A stretch of DNA of 64,000 nucleotides, taken from positions 33,662,699-33,726,698 of the forward strand of contig NC_066581.1 in assembly GCF_024323335.1 (NCBI RefSeq), in the 5' to 3' direction. Positions 12,931-23,700 of the stretch are shown here, in pieces. The position numbers and the translations under genes were made by a program. Origin of the DNA: Lathyrus oleraceus (lineage: Eukaryota; Streptophyta; Magnoliopsida; Fabales; Fabaceae). The notes beneath the pieces were generated by a model. The model was not told where the DNA came from, did no database searches, and was given only the letters and a program-made list of their open reading frames with translations. The first letter of the stretch is position 1, and each line of letters starts with the position of its first letter.

Positions 12931-13897
12931 TATTCTAACCCGTTTGTTGAATTTTATGAGGGTTCACATACTCCTGAAGAGACAGTTTGCTAGGTATTCC
13001 ACTTTATTTGTGGGATACCCTTGTGAAGATTCATTTTAATTACTTGACTGATTACATTTCCTTCGAACATATGATCTGGGCCCTCTCTTTGGTGCCTTAC
13101 GATATTATGGCCATGTTCCGCAAATGTAAGGATACCCTTAGCAAAGACCCTTCGGTTAAATCATCATAGTCCCTCGAATGTTGCCTTCGAATACATGACT
13201 TTGTCCCTCGATGACCCTTCGTGGTAGCCTACGGTTAAATGATGATCGTCCCTTCGAATGCTAAGGTATCCTTACAAATGTTGCCTTCAATGACCGATCG
13301 ACGACCCTACGATGTCCTTTTACATCCAAAGGATAAGACTACTTACTTCTCAATAGTAAGGACAGTTTTACCCTCCTAAGGATAGGAAATACCTATAAAG
13401 ACCTTTGTTAGGTATAACTCTTAAATTCTTGCTCACAGCTTAAAATACTTTTCACACCTCACACTTTTCAAAACATCTTTTGGAAAATCACCACTTGGTA
13501 TACATTCGCACCAGAATCATCGCCGAGTTATATTTTTCTAAACATCTTTCAAAATCAAACGAGATAAACACTTTGTATACATTCGTACAAGAATCATTAT
13601 AAAGTTAAACTCTCCTTTCAAAATATGTTCTAAACACACCACATTTCTCAAACACTTTCTCGAACAAGGAAAACATAAGTGAGCTAAGCAATTAAGAGCC
13701 CATGGATAACCATGGATACAAAGGGTGCTAACACCTTCCCTTTGTATAATGTACCTCCCGAACCCAAAATTTAATCAAGGTCTTTCCTGTTCTTTTCCGC
13801 CTTTCCTTATTGGATAAAAGAAAAGTCGGTGGCGACTCTTGCTATCCGCGACATTGCTTTTCAAAGTAAAACACAAAAGTTAGTTCACCGTATAACA
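12931..13897 (+). repeat. U5 end of a plus-strand Ogre-like LTR (fragment)
   Basis: The last 200 bases follow the plan of an Ogre LTR 3' end. There is a gggtgctaacaccttcc block (compare 56790-56811), then ggataaaagaaaagtcgg, a PBS-like tggcgactcttgc at 13830-13842 and a CA terminus at 13896-13897. The strand is opposite to Ogre A. No PBS follows; the next base already belongs to the Athila gag. It is either a solo LTR or the 3' LTR of an element that has lost its left part to recombination with Ogre A. No coding sequence is present. Confidence 0.6.
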
Positions 13898-15493
13898 GAT
13901 GGCTTCTGTGAAAGGGATTTCTACATGAAGTTTTTCTATAACTTTAATAAATTTTTGATACTGTTTATTGATCTGGGTTTGTTTGAGTCTTTGCGGATAT
14001 GGTATAGGTGGTTTATATGGCGGGGGTGGTATGTAAGTTTTGTCTTTAGGTTCTTCTCCTTTTTCTCGACCTTCCTGGTTTTCAGATTCCTCTGGTTCCT
14101 TTACTTCGTCCGGGGGTTTGGTACATTCCTTAGAAGTTTCGGGTTCACTCAATCTAGGGTTTGGTGGCTCATCATAAGCGTTCCCACTTTGTAGGGTAAT
14201 GGCATTGGCTTGTCCTCTCGGATTTTGTTGAGGTTGTCCAGGGAATTGTCCTCCAGGTGTAGTCTGAGGGGCTTGGTTTAAAGCTACCTGAGAGATCTGG
14301 GTTTCAAGAATCTTGGTATGAGTAACTATTTGGTCAACCTTGGTTCCTAACTGAGTAATCAATTCGTTAACATGAATGTTTTGGTTCATGAACTCCTTGT
14401 TTTGTTGGTTTTGAGCGGTGATAAAATTTTCCATAATTTTCTCAAGGCTCGGCTTTGGTGGCACAGGTTGCATAGGTTAATTTGATCTTGGGGCTTGATA
14501 ACTAGGTCTCGGGGGTGCATTATTTTGGATTGGGTTATTGTTTTTATAGGAGAAGTTCGGGTGATCCCTCCATCCAGGGTTATAGGTATTCGAATATGGG
14601 TTCCCTTGGGTGTAGTTTACTTGCTCAGAGTGGGTTTCGTTTAATAGACTGCATTCTGCAGATTGGTGTCCTTTGGTTCCACATATCTCACAATCCGACG
14701 AAACTGCGGCTACAATATTCGGGTTTATGCACATATGCTCGACTTTGAGGGTTAATGCGTCCATTTTAGCTTGCATCATGTCTATAGAGCTTAGTTCATG
14801 CACTCCTCCTTGGGTTTCCTTCTTCTCAACTGTCACTCGTTCGACTCCCCATGATTGATGATTTTGAGCCATATCTTCGATGAGGGCACTAACTTCAGGA
14901 TAAGGTTTGTTCATCAGAGCACCGCCTGCGACAGCGTCGATGGTCATCTTTGTGTTGTAATGAAGTCCATTATAGAAGGTTTGAATGATTAACCAATTTT
15001 CTAAACCATGATGTGGGCATGCTCGTAACAACTCTTTATATCTCTCCCAAGCTTCGAACAACGATTCTCCTTGGTTTTGGGTAAATCTAGTTATATGGTT
15101 TCGAAGAACGGCGGTCTTACTCGGGGGAAAATATCTAGCAAGAAATACTCTTCTAAGGTTATCCCAAGTCGTAATGGAATTGGGTGGAAGGGAATCTAAC
15201 CAAGATAGGACTTTATCTCTGAGGGAAAAAGGAAATAATCTTAAACGTATTGCCTCAGGAGAAGCTCCATTGGTTTTAAAAGTGCCTGCTAATTGAAGAA
15301 ATATTTTTAAATGTTGGTTTGGGTTCTCAGTAGTGAGACCTGCGAATTGTCTCTGTTGCACTAGTTGCAACAGGGATGGTTTAAGTTCAAAATTATTATC
15401 TAGGATGGTTGGGTTTACTATACTAGAACTAGGTTCTTCATTAGATGGTTGAGCGAAGTCCTTAAGAGGTCTTTGGTTTTGATCTTCGGCCAT
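13898..15493 (-). pseudogene. Athila gag, 3' truncated, one in-frame stop
   Basis: The likely start is the ATG at 15493 (MAEDQNQRPLKDF); the frame is also open upstream to 15598. The Gag core spans about residues 60-230 (QLAGTFKTNGASPEAIRLRL, WLDSLPPNSITTWD, FLARYFPPSKT), the capsid-like domain typical of Athila. A zinc knuckle CEICGTKGHQSAEC follows in CX2CX4HX4C form. A TAA at 14477-14479 interrupts the frame, which then continues in phase from 14473 with the coiled-coil and proline-rich segment (PPPPYKPPIPYP). The reading ends at FTEAI, a motif just before the protease in Athila polyproteins, where foreign LTR sequence begins. The intact phase over more than 500 codons with a single stop suggests a moderate age. 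Confidence 0.8.
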
Positions 15494-15665
15494 AGCTATC
15501 TTAATTCTATGAAAGAATAAACGTGCGCGAGCGTAACGTTCAGATTCCGCCAGAGGGTATACTAAGCTTAAACTTCCGGTGCTGCGAGTTCTTCGCATTG
15601 ACCGGCGGGAAATAGCCTAAGTCTAAACGATATAACAACATGAAAATGAAATTTGACGAAATTGG

Positions 15666-15683
15666 TCCCCGGCAACGGCGCCA
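15666..15683 (-). other. Athila primer-binding site
   Basis: The minus strand reads tggcgccgttgccgggga, the tRNA-Asp-complementary site typical of Athila elements. It lies six bases from the LTR edge at 15690. Confidence 0.85.
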
Positions 15684-15689
15684 AAAACT

Positions 15690-17341
15690 TGATGCGGTGT
15701 TTCGTAAGTATACGAACGCGTCAGAGTAATATAAAAGATTATCGAATCCACAGAGACCAAGTGTCAATCTATCGTTATCTGTCGTTATGGTGTTTATCAA
15801 AGGCAATCGAAATAGGTGTTTTTGGAGTGTGCAATGAAAAAGTAAAGTGTTGAATAAAGATTAATTAATAAAGACAGGGTCGAATGTAATTCACATAATC
15901 AATTGATAATCCAAGTACTTGCTAATAGAGCTACTTATGGGCAGTGTTTCCTACTTTGAAAAGAACTAATTTAGCGGGAACTGTCGCTTTCGCGTATTCA
16001 GAACCGAGTTGTACTCCCTAATCAAACCCTCTTATTGTCACTTATAAAAAGGCGCGCATTGCGTTAGAGTAGTAAACCTATTTTTAAGAAATATAGTATC
16101 TTGACTAAGTTGAAAAGTATTATAACCTGGATTTCTTAACCAAAAGAGGTTCTTACGAACCAGACTCTAAACTTATAAACGCGTCTGAAAATAGTTTTAA
16201 AATCTCTTTTCTTCTTAATGTTAAAATCTCCTAATGAACTAAACAAAGCGCTTTCGCTGTTTTTGAAATAGTTAAAAACAATTAAGTTTAAAAAGACGTT
16301 GGACGGCTTTCGATCTTACCCAACGGAATTGAAGTGCAGGAAAACTTAAGTTGAAAGTTAAAATAGCCCTTAAGTGTTTCTACGAACAATTGTACGGATT
16401 ACTGGTTCAATTACGATCCTTACATTCTAACCTTATAAATTTAGTTAGACATGGTAAAGTAAAAGTGCATTAAAATAAATAAAAGTAGTGCGAGTGCGGA
16501 AAGTAAATAATTTAAAGCGAGTGCGAGGAAATAAATAATTTAAAGCGAGTGCGAGGAAATAAATAAAGTAAAGCGAGTGCGAGGAAATAAATAAAAGTAA
16601 AGCGAGTGCGAGGAAATAAATAAAGTAAAGCGAATGCGAGGAAATAAATAAAAGTAAAGCGAGTGCGAGGAAATAAATAAGATAAAGACAAGTAATAAAA
16701 ACCTGCTCCAATCGGAGGGTTGAATAAATTGCAAAGCGAAAATAAAAATGGCGGCAGGATTAACTTCCTTCCAAAGTGCTCCAAACTCGATTACAGACTC
16801 TATCACAGACTTGATTACACAATTGTGGTAACACTCCAATGCGAAGCGATTACCACTTTATAAAACTGAATATATGCCTAAGTGAAACAAAGTTGCTCTG
16901 AGTTTGTCTCTGCTCTAAGTTTGGATGATTGTAAAAGTGAATTCGAGTTTCTATTTATAAGCAAGTAAAAAGATGGAAATGACTTGGATGCCCTTCAACT
17001 TGAAAATGGGAGGAAAACTATTTTCCTCTTGTGGCGCCCGCCACAAGGCCAATCTGAGGCGCCTTAGTGGAGGTAGTGGGGAACGTGGGAGTTAAGGGAA
17101 GTTGAGCTTGGACACGTCATGGCAGGGTCTATGGCGCCAGCCATGGGGTAGGCCACAAGTACAAAATGCTGAATTTTAGGGTTTTTAGCTCTTTTTCACT
17201 CCTTTTCTCGATCGGGGCTCCGATTAAAGTAAAAACCTGAAAACAAAGGAAAACATAGCAATAACACAACAAAATAACAATAAAACATCTAGAATGTATG
17301 TGAAATCTGAGTCGAAAATACGGTAAATTTCAGTGTTATCA
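15690..17341 (-). repeat. Athila 5' LTR
   Basis: In element orientation the LTR begins TGATAACACTGAAA at 17341 and ends with CA at 15690 next to the PBS. Its length is 1652 bp. It contains a 28-29 bp minisatellite (16488-16690) and otherwise AT-rich sequence with no coding capacity. Leucine- and phenylalanine-rich ORFs in this stretch are products of the minisatellite. Confidence 0.8.
16488..16690. repeat. 28-29 bp minisatellite inside the Athila LTR
   Basis: The word gcgagtgcgagg (one copy gcgaatgcgagg) starts at 16517, 16545, 16573, 16602, 16630 and 16659, each followed by aaataaataa. A degenerate first copy is at 16488. Confidence 0.85.
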
Positions 17342-17985
17342 GTGTTGATCGGTTGAGAATATGTGCATGATGTTGTGAATGGGTGAGAGACTTTTTTGTT
17401 GTTGATTGTGCAATGATTGTGTGCTCGTTGTATGTTCTCTACCTTAACATTATTTACATTGTTTATATTTAATTTTATTTCTCACCCATTTGCTTTGATG
17501 TTGTCCACCATGGAAATCTTGTAGATATTCATGAATAGAGTTTGCTGATGTAAGTGGAAGTTAGCTCCATGGAGTTAATTCTTTAGTTTATCATTGTCTA
17601 GAAGTTGCTCTGATCCTATAACATCGGGGTTGGGAACGTTGATTATTTATTATGTTTTATTTAGAGTTTACTTGGATTATTTGGTGTTTTGTTGAAGTTG
17701 TGGAGAGTTGCACATGACAACTCATTATTTTGGAAACAATTTTATGTTAATTGGAGTTGATACTAAAATTCTGAGCTTACAAAGTTTTATTATTTGAATT
17801 AATCGATGTCGCTGCAATGATACCCTAAGTGAAGGTGGGCGTGCGATGAAAGGTATTGTATGAACATGAATATTTTTCCGCTGCAGGTTTATGAAATATT
17901 TGCGTTGTTAAAGGATTGTCGTTGGTGACACCTTAAATTGTCGAGTAAATCTTAATATATAAGTTTCGGGGTTTTAGGTGTTACA
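17342..17985 (+). repeat. Tekay 5' LTR, left part missing
   Basis: The LTR ends with ggtgttaca just before the PBS. The start tgtaacacctcg seen at the 3' LTR (48323) is absent here, because the Athila LTR abuts at 17341. The missing portion is not found to the left of the Athila fragment either. No coding capacity. Confidence 0.65.
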
Positions 17986-17988
17986 TAA

Positions 17989-18000
17989 TGGTATCAGAGC
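17989..18000 (+). other. Tekay primer-binding site, initiator tRNA-Met type
   Basis: tggtatcagagc, complementary to the 3' end of plant initiator tRNA-Met, begins three bases after the LTR terminus at 17985. It is the usual primer of chromoviruses. Confidence 0.9.
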
Positions 18001-18112
18001 AGGTCGGTCAGTCCGACCAGGTTTTTATATGATATCAGTTCCCTGTTAGTCGATGAGTGTGTGTATATTATCGATGCATTGCTTATTCTAATGTTGTTTG
18101 ATGGTGTGTAGA

Positions 18113-19521
18113 ATGGTTCGGAGAAATGATCGTGCTATTACTAAAGCTTTGCAATCGCTTGCTCATGTGATGGCTAAAAATGCACAAATCAATCAGAACG
18201 GAGGAGCATGAGGAGCTACTAATGAGTTTCACGCTTTGGGAAAACTTCAGAGGAGAAATCCACCAACTTTAAAGGGTAGCCATGATCAGAGGATGCACAA
18301 CCATGGCTCAAACTAACTGAGAATATCTTTAGAGTGATGGTCTGTACTGAGGTACAGTTTGGTACTCATATGATGTCAGAGGAAGATGAGGATTGGTGGG
18401 ATAACACGCGTCATAGATTGGACGCAATTGGTACATATATAACTTGAGTTGTGTTCAGAAAAGAATTCTTGGAGAAGTATTTCCCTGAGGAAGTTCGTGG
18501 CAAGAAGGAGATAGAGTTCCTTAAGCTGAAGCAAGAGAACATGACTGTGGCAGAGTATGCTGCGAAGTTTGAGGCGTTGGTAAAGTTTTGTCCCCATTAA
18601 AACCGTGTTGATGCTGAGACTTCCAAATGTCTCAAGTTTGAGAATGGGTTGCGATCAGAGATCAAACAAGGTATTGGATACCAACAGATTCGTAGGTATA
18701 CTGAACTGGTGAATAAGAGTAGAATCTAATATGAGGATAGCAGAGCCCGATCTGCTCACTATAAGAGTCTTGGTGAGAAGAAAGGGAAGAGACAATTTTG
18801 AGGCAAACCTTATGTAACTCCAGCTGACAAAGGGAAGCAAAAGACTTCAGATGGGAAGAAGACAAGTGAGGGAGGGGCTCTCGCTTCTGTCAAGTGCTTC
18901 AAGTGTGGCGAGCTTGGCCACCGTGCTAATGAATGTAATAATAAGGTTCTGAGATGTTACAGTTGTGGAAAAATGGGTCACCATGTTGCAGAGTGCAAGA
19001 ATGATGGTCCGAGTTGTTACAATTATGGTGAACAAGGTCATATTAGTACGCAATGTCATAAGCCAAAGAACACGGACGCTACTTCTGCCCAAACTAATGG
19101 TAGAGTGTTTAATTTGAGTGGTTTAGAGGTTCCCAATATAAATAACTTGATCAAAGGTACTTGTTTCATTAACAATGTTGAGTTAATTGCTATTATTGAT
19201 ATTGGTGCTACTCATTCGTTTATTTCGCTTGAGTGTGCTACGAAGTTGGGTTAAAAAATATCTTCTATGGTTGGGAGTATGGCTATCGATACCCCAACTA
19301 ATGGTCCTATGACTACTGCGTTAGTCTATTTGAGTTGTCCTTTGACCATTTATGGTAAGAATTTTACCAGGGACTTGGTTTGTCTACCTTTGCATCAAAT
19401 CGATATTATTCTTGAAATGAACTGGTTGGAGTTCAACTATGTTCATATCAACTGCTATAGCAAAACCGTGAGGTTCAAAGAGTTTGGTGATTGTGGAGAG
19501 CTGATGTTTTTATCTGCTAAG
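18113..19521 (+). pseudogene. Tekay gag-protease remnant
   Basis: It starts at the ATG at 18113 (MVRRNDRAITKAL) and breaks after about 30 codons at a TGA; the remainder is spread over several frames with further stops. The zinc-knuckle region at about 18893-19065 is clear: CFKCGELGHRANEC, then CYSCGKMGHHVAEC, then CYNYGEQGHISTQC, in which the second Cys is replaced by Tyr. The protease follows at about 19140-19520. Its active-site triad reads Asp-Ile-Gly (19198-19206) instead of Asp-Thr-Gly, which should abolish activity, and there is a stop at 19252-19254. The frame resumes across the 24.4-kb Ogre B insertion at 43939, which gives the exact pre-insertion sequence. Both the Gag and protease functions are lost. 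Confidence 0.8.
19517..19521. repeat. Target-site duplication CTAAG, left copy (Ogre B)
   Basis: ctaag lies directly left of the Ogre B LTR, and the same five bases follow the element at 43934-43938. The Tekay reading frame is continuous when one copy and the element are removed. Confidence 0.93.
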
Positions 19522-20532
19522 TGTCGCATCACGCGAAAAACCGGCGGGAAAAGAAAGAAACAACAGAGCCGCCACCGTGCGTTATTTATCCCAGAAGAGG
19601 GAAAGGAAACGCTCAGAGTAAACCTAGGAAAGAACATGGTCTCGCGACCAAAGAGAATGGGTTCGGGAGTCGGTTATGCGAAGGGAAGGTATTAGCACCC
19701 CTACGCATCCGTAGTACTCTACGGGATCCACGCACAAAAGGAAAGAATATTGGTTGCTAAACACTGCTCAAACTCACACACACTGGCTGAAAGAAACGCA
19801 AGAAACTGACTGAAACTGACTCGGCAGGATGTCGTATCCTGGGCCTACTTAGTCTATCAGGCATAGACATCAGAGTCGAAGTAGTTCGGACTGGGGGGAA
19901 ACGACACATGCTCGCTAGGATATCGCATCCTATGCATACGTATCTTCTCGGACGAGAGAAGAATCAGAGCATTCGTAGCTCGGCTAACACGCACACAAAC
20001 AAACACAGGCAAAGGCAAACGTGGAGCCTGAATGCCAATCACTGGACTTACATCAGCATCCGAACCAAAACACACACAAGAAGGCAAACATGGAGCCTGA
20101 ATGCCAATCACTGGACTTACATCAGCATCCGAACCAAACACACGCACACTGGAACCCAAATGCCACTCGATGGACTTACATCAGCTTCCAAGCACACAAC
20201 AACACAACAGGTTGATAGGGAGTCGGGGACTCAGCCTATAACTGTCAAACACACACAAACAGACAGACAACAAATTGCTAAGGAGTCAGGCACTCGAGCC
20301 TAGCAATTTTCGAACAACACACACAAAAAAGAAAGAAGGGCGCCCGGAGAGATCAGCTCAATCTCCTGCCTACATACTTCATCTGGTGTGAAGATCAGGG
20401 CGATGTAGTTCCCCTACAGAGGGATAAAGGACTAGCCTAACCAGATAACAGAGGGAGACACAACTAGGGAGACTACGACTCGAGCCTAGATGTTATCATG
20501 CAAATCATCCCTAAGTTAAGGTTTCTAGCTAA

Positions 20533-20742
20533 CTGGCACAGGGAGCCAGCCTATCCTAAGCATGGCTTGCACAGGAAGCAAGCCACACACACACTTAACT
20601 TGCACAGGAAGCAAGCCAAGCAAAACCTACTTGCACAGGAAGCAAGTCTAAACTAATCCTAACTTGCACAGGAAGCAAGTCAAACAATCCTAACTTGCAC
20701 AGGAAGCAAGTCAAACAATCCTAACTTGCACAGGAAGCAAGT
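20533..20742 (-). repeat. Array of seven short hairpins downstream of the LTR TATA box (3' LTR copy)
   Basis: Seven units share the loop acagg(a/g)a flanked by inverted arms: CTGGC/GCCAG at 20533, GGCTTGC/GCAAGCC at 20564, and ACTTGC/GCAAGT or a near variant at 20598, 20629, 20662, 20693 and 20724. The last copies repeat with a 31-bp period. Arm changes are compensated on the other arm (T-A to G-C, and G-C to A-T), which supports pairing in RNA. The twin array in the 5' LTR is at 39121-39330. Confidence 0.8.
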
Positions 20743-20774
20743 CAAACAATCCTACAAGCACAGATAGCACACAC

Positions 20775-20780
20775 TATATA
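20775..20780 (-). promoter_or_regulatory. LTR TATA box candidate (3' LTR of Ogre B)
   Basis: The minus strand reads gtatatagtgtgtgc. The same block is conserved in Ogre A (9398-9403) and Ogre C (55244-55249) although the surrounding sequence has diverged. It leaves an R-U5 of about 1.2 kb before the PBS. Confidence 0.55.
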
Positions 20781-23700
20781 CAAGCAAGTGGCTCAAACAA
20801 GGCTAGGTTTTAGTCGAGGGGTCATATCAACCTCAACAAACAAACCTCTGGAACTGGGTGAATGTTGCTCTTAACCTTGCCATTGCGGGGCTAAGGTGAA
20901 GCAGATGAAAGGAGATAAGGGGTGTGCCTCATTGCTTCTATCCCTGGCCTGGGAGAGCATTTGACAAGAATGTGTGGGTTCAGAAAGTGGGAACCCTTCT
21001 ACACATTTGAAACTGACTCAACTGTACAATTGTACAAGATCTTGGGTTTGTATCTGAAATGCATCAACACAGTGGTGTGAGCAAAGCAGATGACACACTG
21101 AATAGTGGGGGATAGATTGCATATCCCTACCTTCCACCAATTGCCTCTTCACTTAGGAGGACTTTGACTCTATGCAAGGACAAAAGTAAACATCCACAAA
21201 CATTGCCTCTTAAGGAGGACTTCAGACAGTTGCCTGGCCAAGTAACAGGCCAGGTCTTCCAGACTACATGAAGACAAAGAGACATACCTCAACGCAAATT
21301 GCTTATACAAGCAAAGCAAAGCAAAAGTTCACAAGGAACTAAAAGCAACTAAAGTACCTGAAATCAGTCAAGCACAGTTAGTATACAAGTCAGAGTTAAA
21401 TCAAAATGAAACAGACATCAACCAGTCAACACAAGCTAGTGAATGTGCAAGGCACAAAGCTTAAAGCATGTGAGCCAAGCTACCTACAAGACAAAGAGGT
21501 TAGACAATGATATTTAAGCAAGCTCAATCAAAAGAATTGGTCTCAATGGCCATTTGATGGTCAACCTGAAAACACAAGCTCAAAGGTGAGTAACAGGACC
21601 ACTAGGGCAAGCCTAGGGTCAAAAGAGAATAAGAAAAGTCAAAACAGCATGGGTTAAGTATCCAAAATCATGTTCACACAATCAAGAAACAAAACCAATT
21701 GGGTCCACATTCATATCAATCACTATCATCATTTCATGATCAAATTAGGTCAAAACATGGCATTTAGAAGCTCACAGAAGTCAACAGCAAGACTTGAATC
21801 AAAAGCAATCCTAAACATTTCCAAAAATCACCAAATAAATCATGATCTATCACAACCCATAGCATGGTATGCATGTCAAATTTCATCTCATTTGGACAAG
21901 TGGAAGGCAGTCAATGAAAATCAGAAAGTCAAAGCAATTTTGAACATGCTCAAAGAAGTCAACCAAACATGCATCAACTTAGAAAAATCATAAGTCAGAG
22001 ATGGTGTATGATAAATGAATGGGACCAAAACCATGGCAAAGATGAGGATGTCTAGTTATCTCATGTAAAATTTCATGTCCATCCAATAAAGTATGAGAAT
22101 TTCACAAATGAAAAGGGAACATGTGTCACACAAAGTCAACATATGACTAACCAGGGGAGAAAATCTCAAACAATTAGGAAATGCCACAAATAAATCCACA
22201 AAAAATCACATGTAAACTAGACATACAAGAGTAGGTTCATGCAAAATAATCAGATCAATTGGAGGTCAAGAAGCATGGTAATGAAAATCATGAAGTTGGG
22301 CATCAATGGTGTGACACAAATTGTCACACCCTAATTCAAAAATTCATAACTCACAAACCAGCAATGATAAATTCACAAACTCTACACCAAAATCACCATG
22401 AGTGTGTCTAGTTTAAGCACAAAAAGTTTGGGAGCCATTGGATACATTCTCATCATTTCACAATTGATTTGGCAAAGTGTACAAAAATTGGTCACATGTC
22501 ACAAACCCTAGAAACATTTAAAAACCACTCATCCAAAAATTCTGGAAAAATAATGATAAAATACTAGAGGTCATGGGGAAGGCAATGCAAAAAATCCCAT
22601 TCAAAATGGATTAAAATTGGACAAGTTATGATTTTTGGAAGTTGGAGTTACAAAATGAAATAAAAATAACATGATTTAATGGTTTAATTAGGGCATGGTG
22701 GCATTTTTGTAATTCTTTGCGCCACTAACTTAAGTGCTGTCGTTTTGGCCAGGAAATTGGAATAATTTGATTGGTCAGTAGCATTACAAGGCCAGGCAAC
22801 GTGAGAAACTCAAAAATCTGGGAAATGGTTTGGATATTTCTAGGGTTTCAAGCACAGTACAGCATCTCTTTCATCCAATCATGAATTTTTTCGAAATGCC
22901 CAGAAATCAAAAATGAAGACATCAACATGATCAGCAAGCAATGTCCATACATAATCCAACAACCATTTTCATCAAATCAAGTTAAACAGAAAGGCATAAG
23001 CAAAAACAAGTTTAGATGTGAAAATTCAACTCAACATAACTTGCAAAATACCAAGCCATTTTCTTCGATTCAAAGTCTAAAATGCTCATGGCAAGGAGGT
23101 CTACAAGATGCATATCAGGGTTTTGGAAAAGGTTGAGGTCGAAAACTCACCTATTTTTGAAGACAGTCGTGGTACAGTGGTTTGTTGGTGTCCAATGGCT
23201 GAAACAGATGCTTTAGAACCTCCCCAATGATGACTGATGCAAAGGACTTAGCTCAAGGAAGCTTGGCAAGGCTCAGACCATGAACTGTCATGATGAGTGC
23301 TTGGTGAAAACAGTCGTGAAAACCTCCTTCCAGTTGGAGGGAAAGGGTTGTAATGTGCTCACAAGGTTGCTTTTATGATGGAGCAATGATAACCAAGTCG
23401 TGCTCTTTGAAGGTTTTTTGAAGGACTTGGCAAAATGCAAGCAAGATGGTTTTTAGAGAGAGTGAATTTCTGTTGGTTTTTTGCAGCAACCAGGGTTACT
23501 AAGTGACAGGAAATGAGGTTAAAATCTGCTTGGATGGTGAAGCAATCAAATGGCCAAGCTCTGTTCTTTTGAAGTTTTTGGACAGGTTTTTCAAAAGTAT
23601 GAAAAATGTGATTTTTTGAGAGAATCAAGTTCTGTTGTGATGTGTTTTATGGCTGCTAGCTTCTTTCAAAATGATGAAAATGTGTAGTGTTAAGCAAAGC

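Larger units (their letters stand above)
13898..17341 (-). mobile_element. Athila-type Ty3-gypsy fragment (LTR, PBS, gag)
   Basis: A minus-strand element with a 1652-bp LTR, a PBS of the Athila type and an Athila gag. Gag is cut at 13898, where a plus-strand LTR terminus abuts it; pol, the env-like ORF and the second LTR are missing. The LTR outer end at 17341 joins Tekay LTR sequence, so Athila appears to have inserted into, or recombined with, the Tekay 5' LTR. Confidence 0.8.

Noticed and set aside
16445..16839. Overlapping Leu/Phe/Tyr-rich minus-strand ORFs
   Set aside because: They are translations of the 28-29 bp minisatellite in the Athila LTR in different frames, not a membrane protein.
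21670..21993. 107-codon ORF present twice (also 40258-40581)
   Set aside because: It lies in both LTR copies of Ogre B, has no similarity to known proteins, and its duplication follows from the LTRs being identical.
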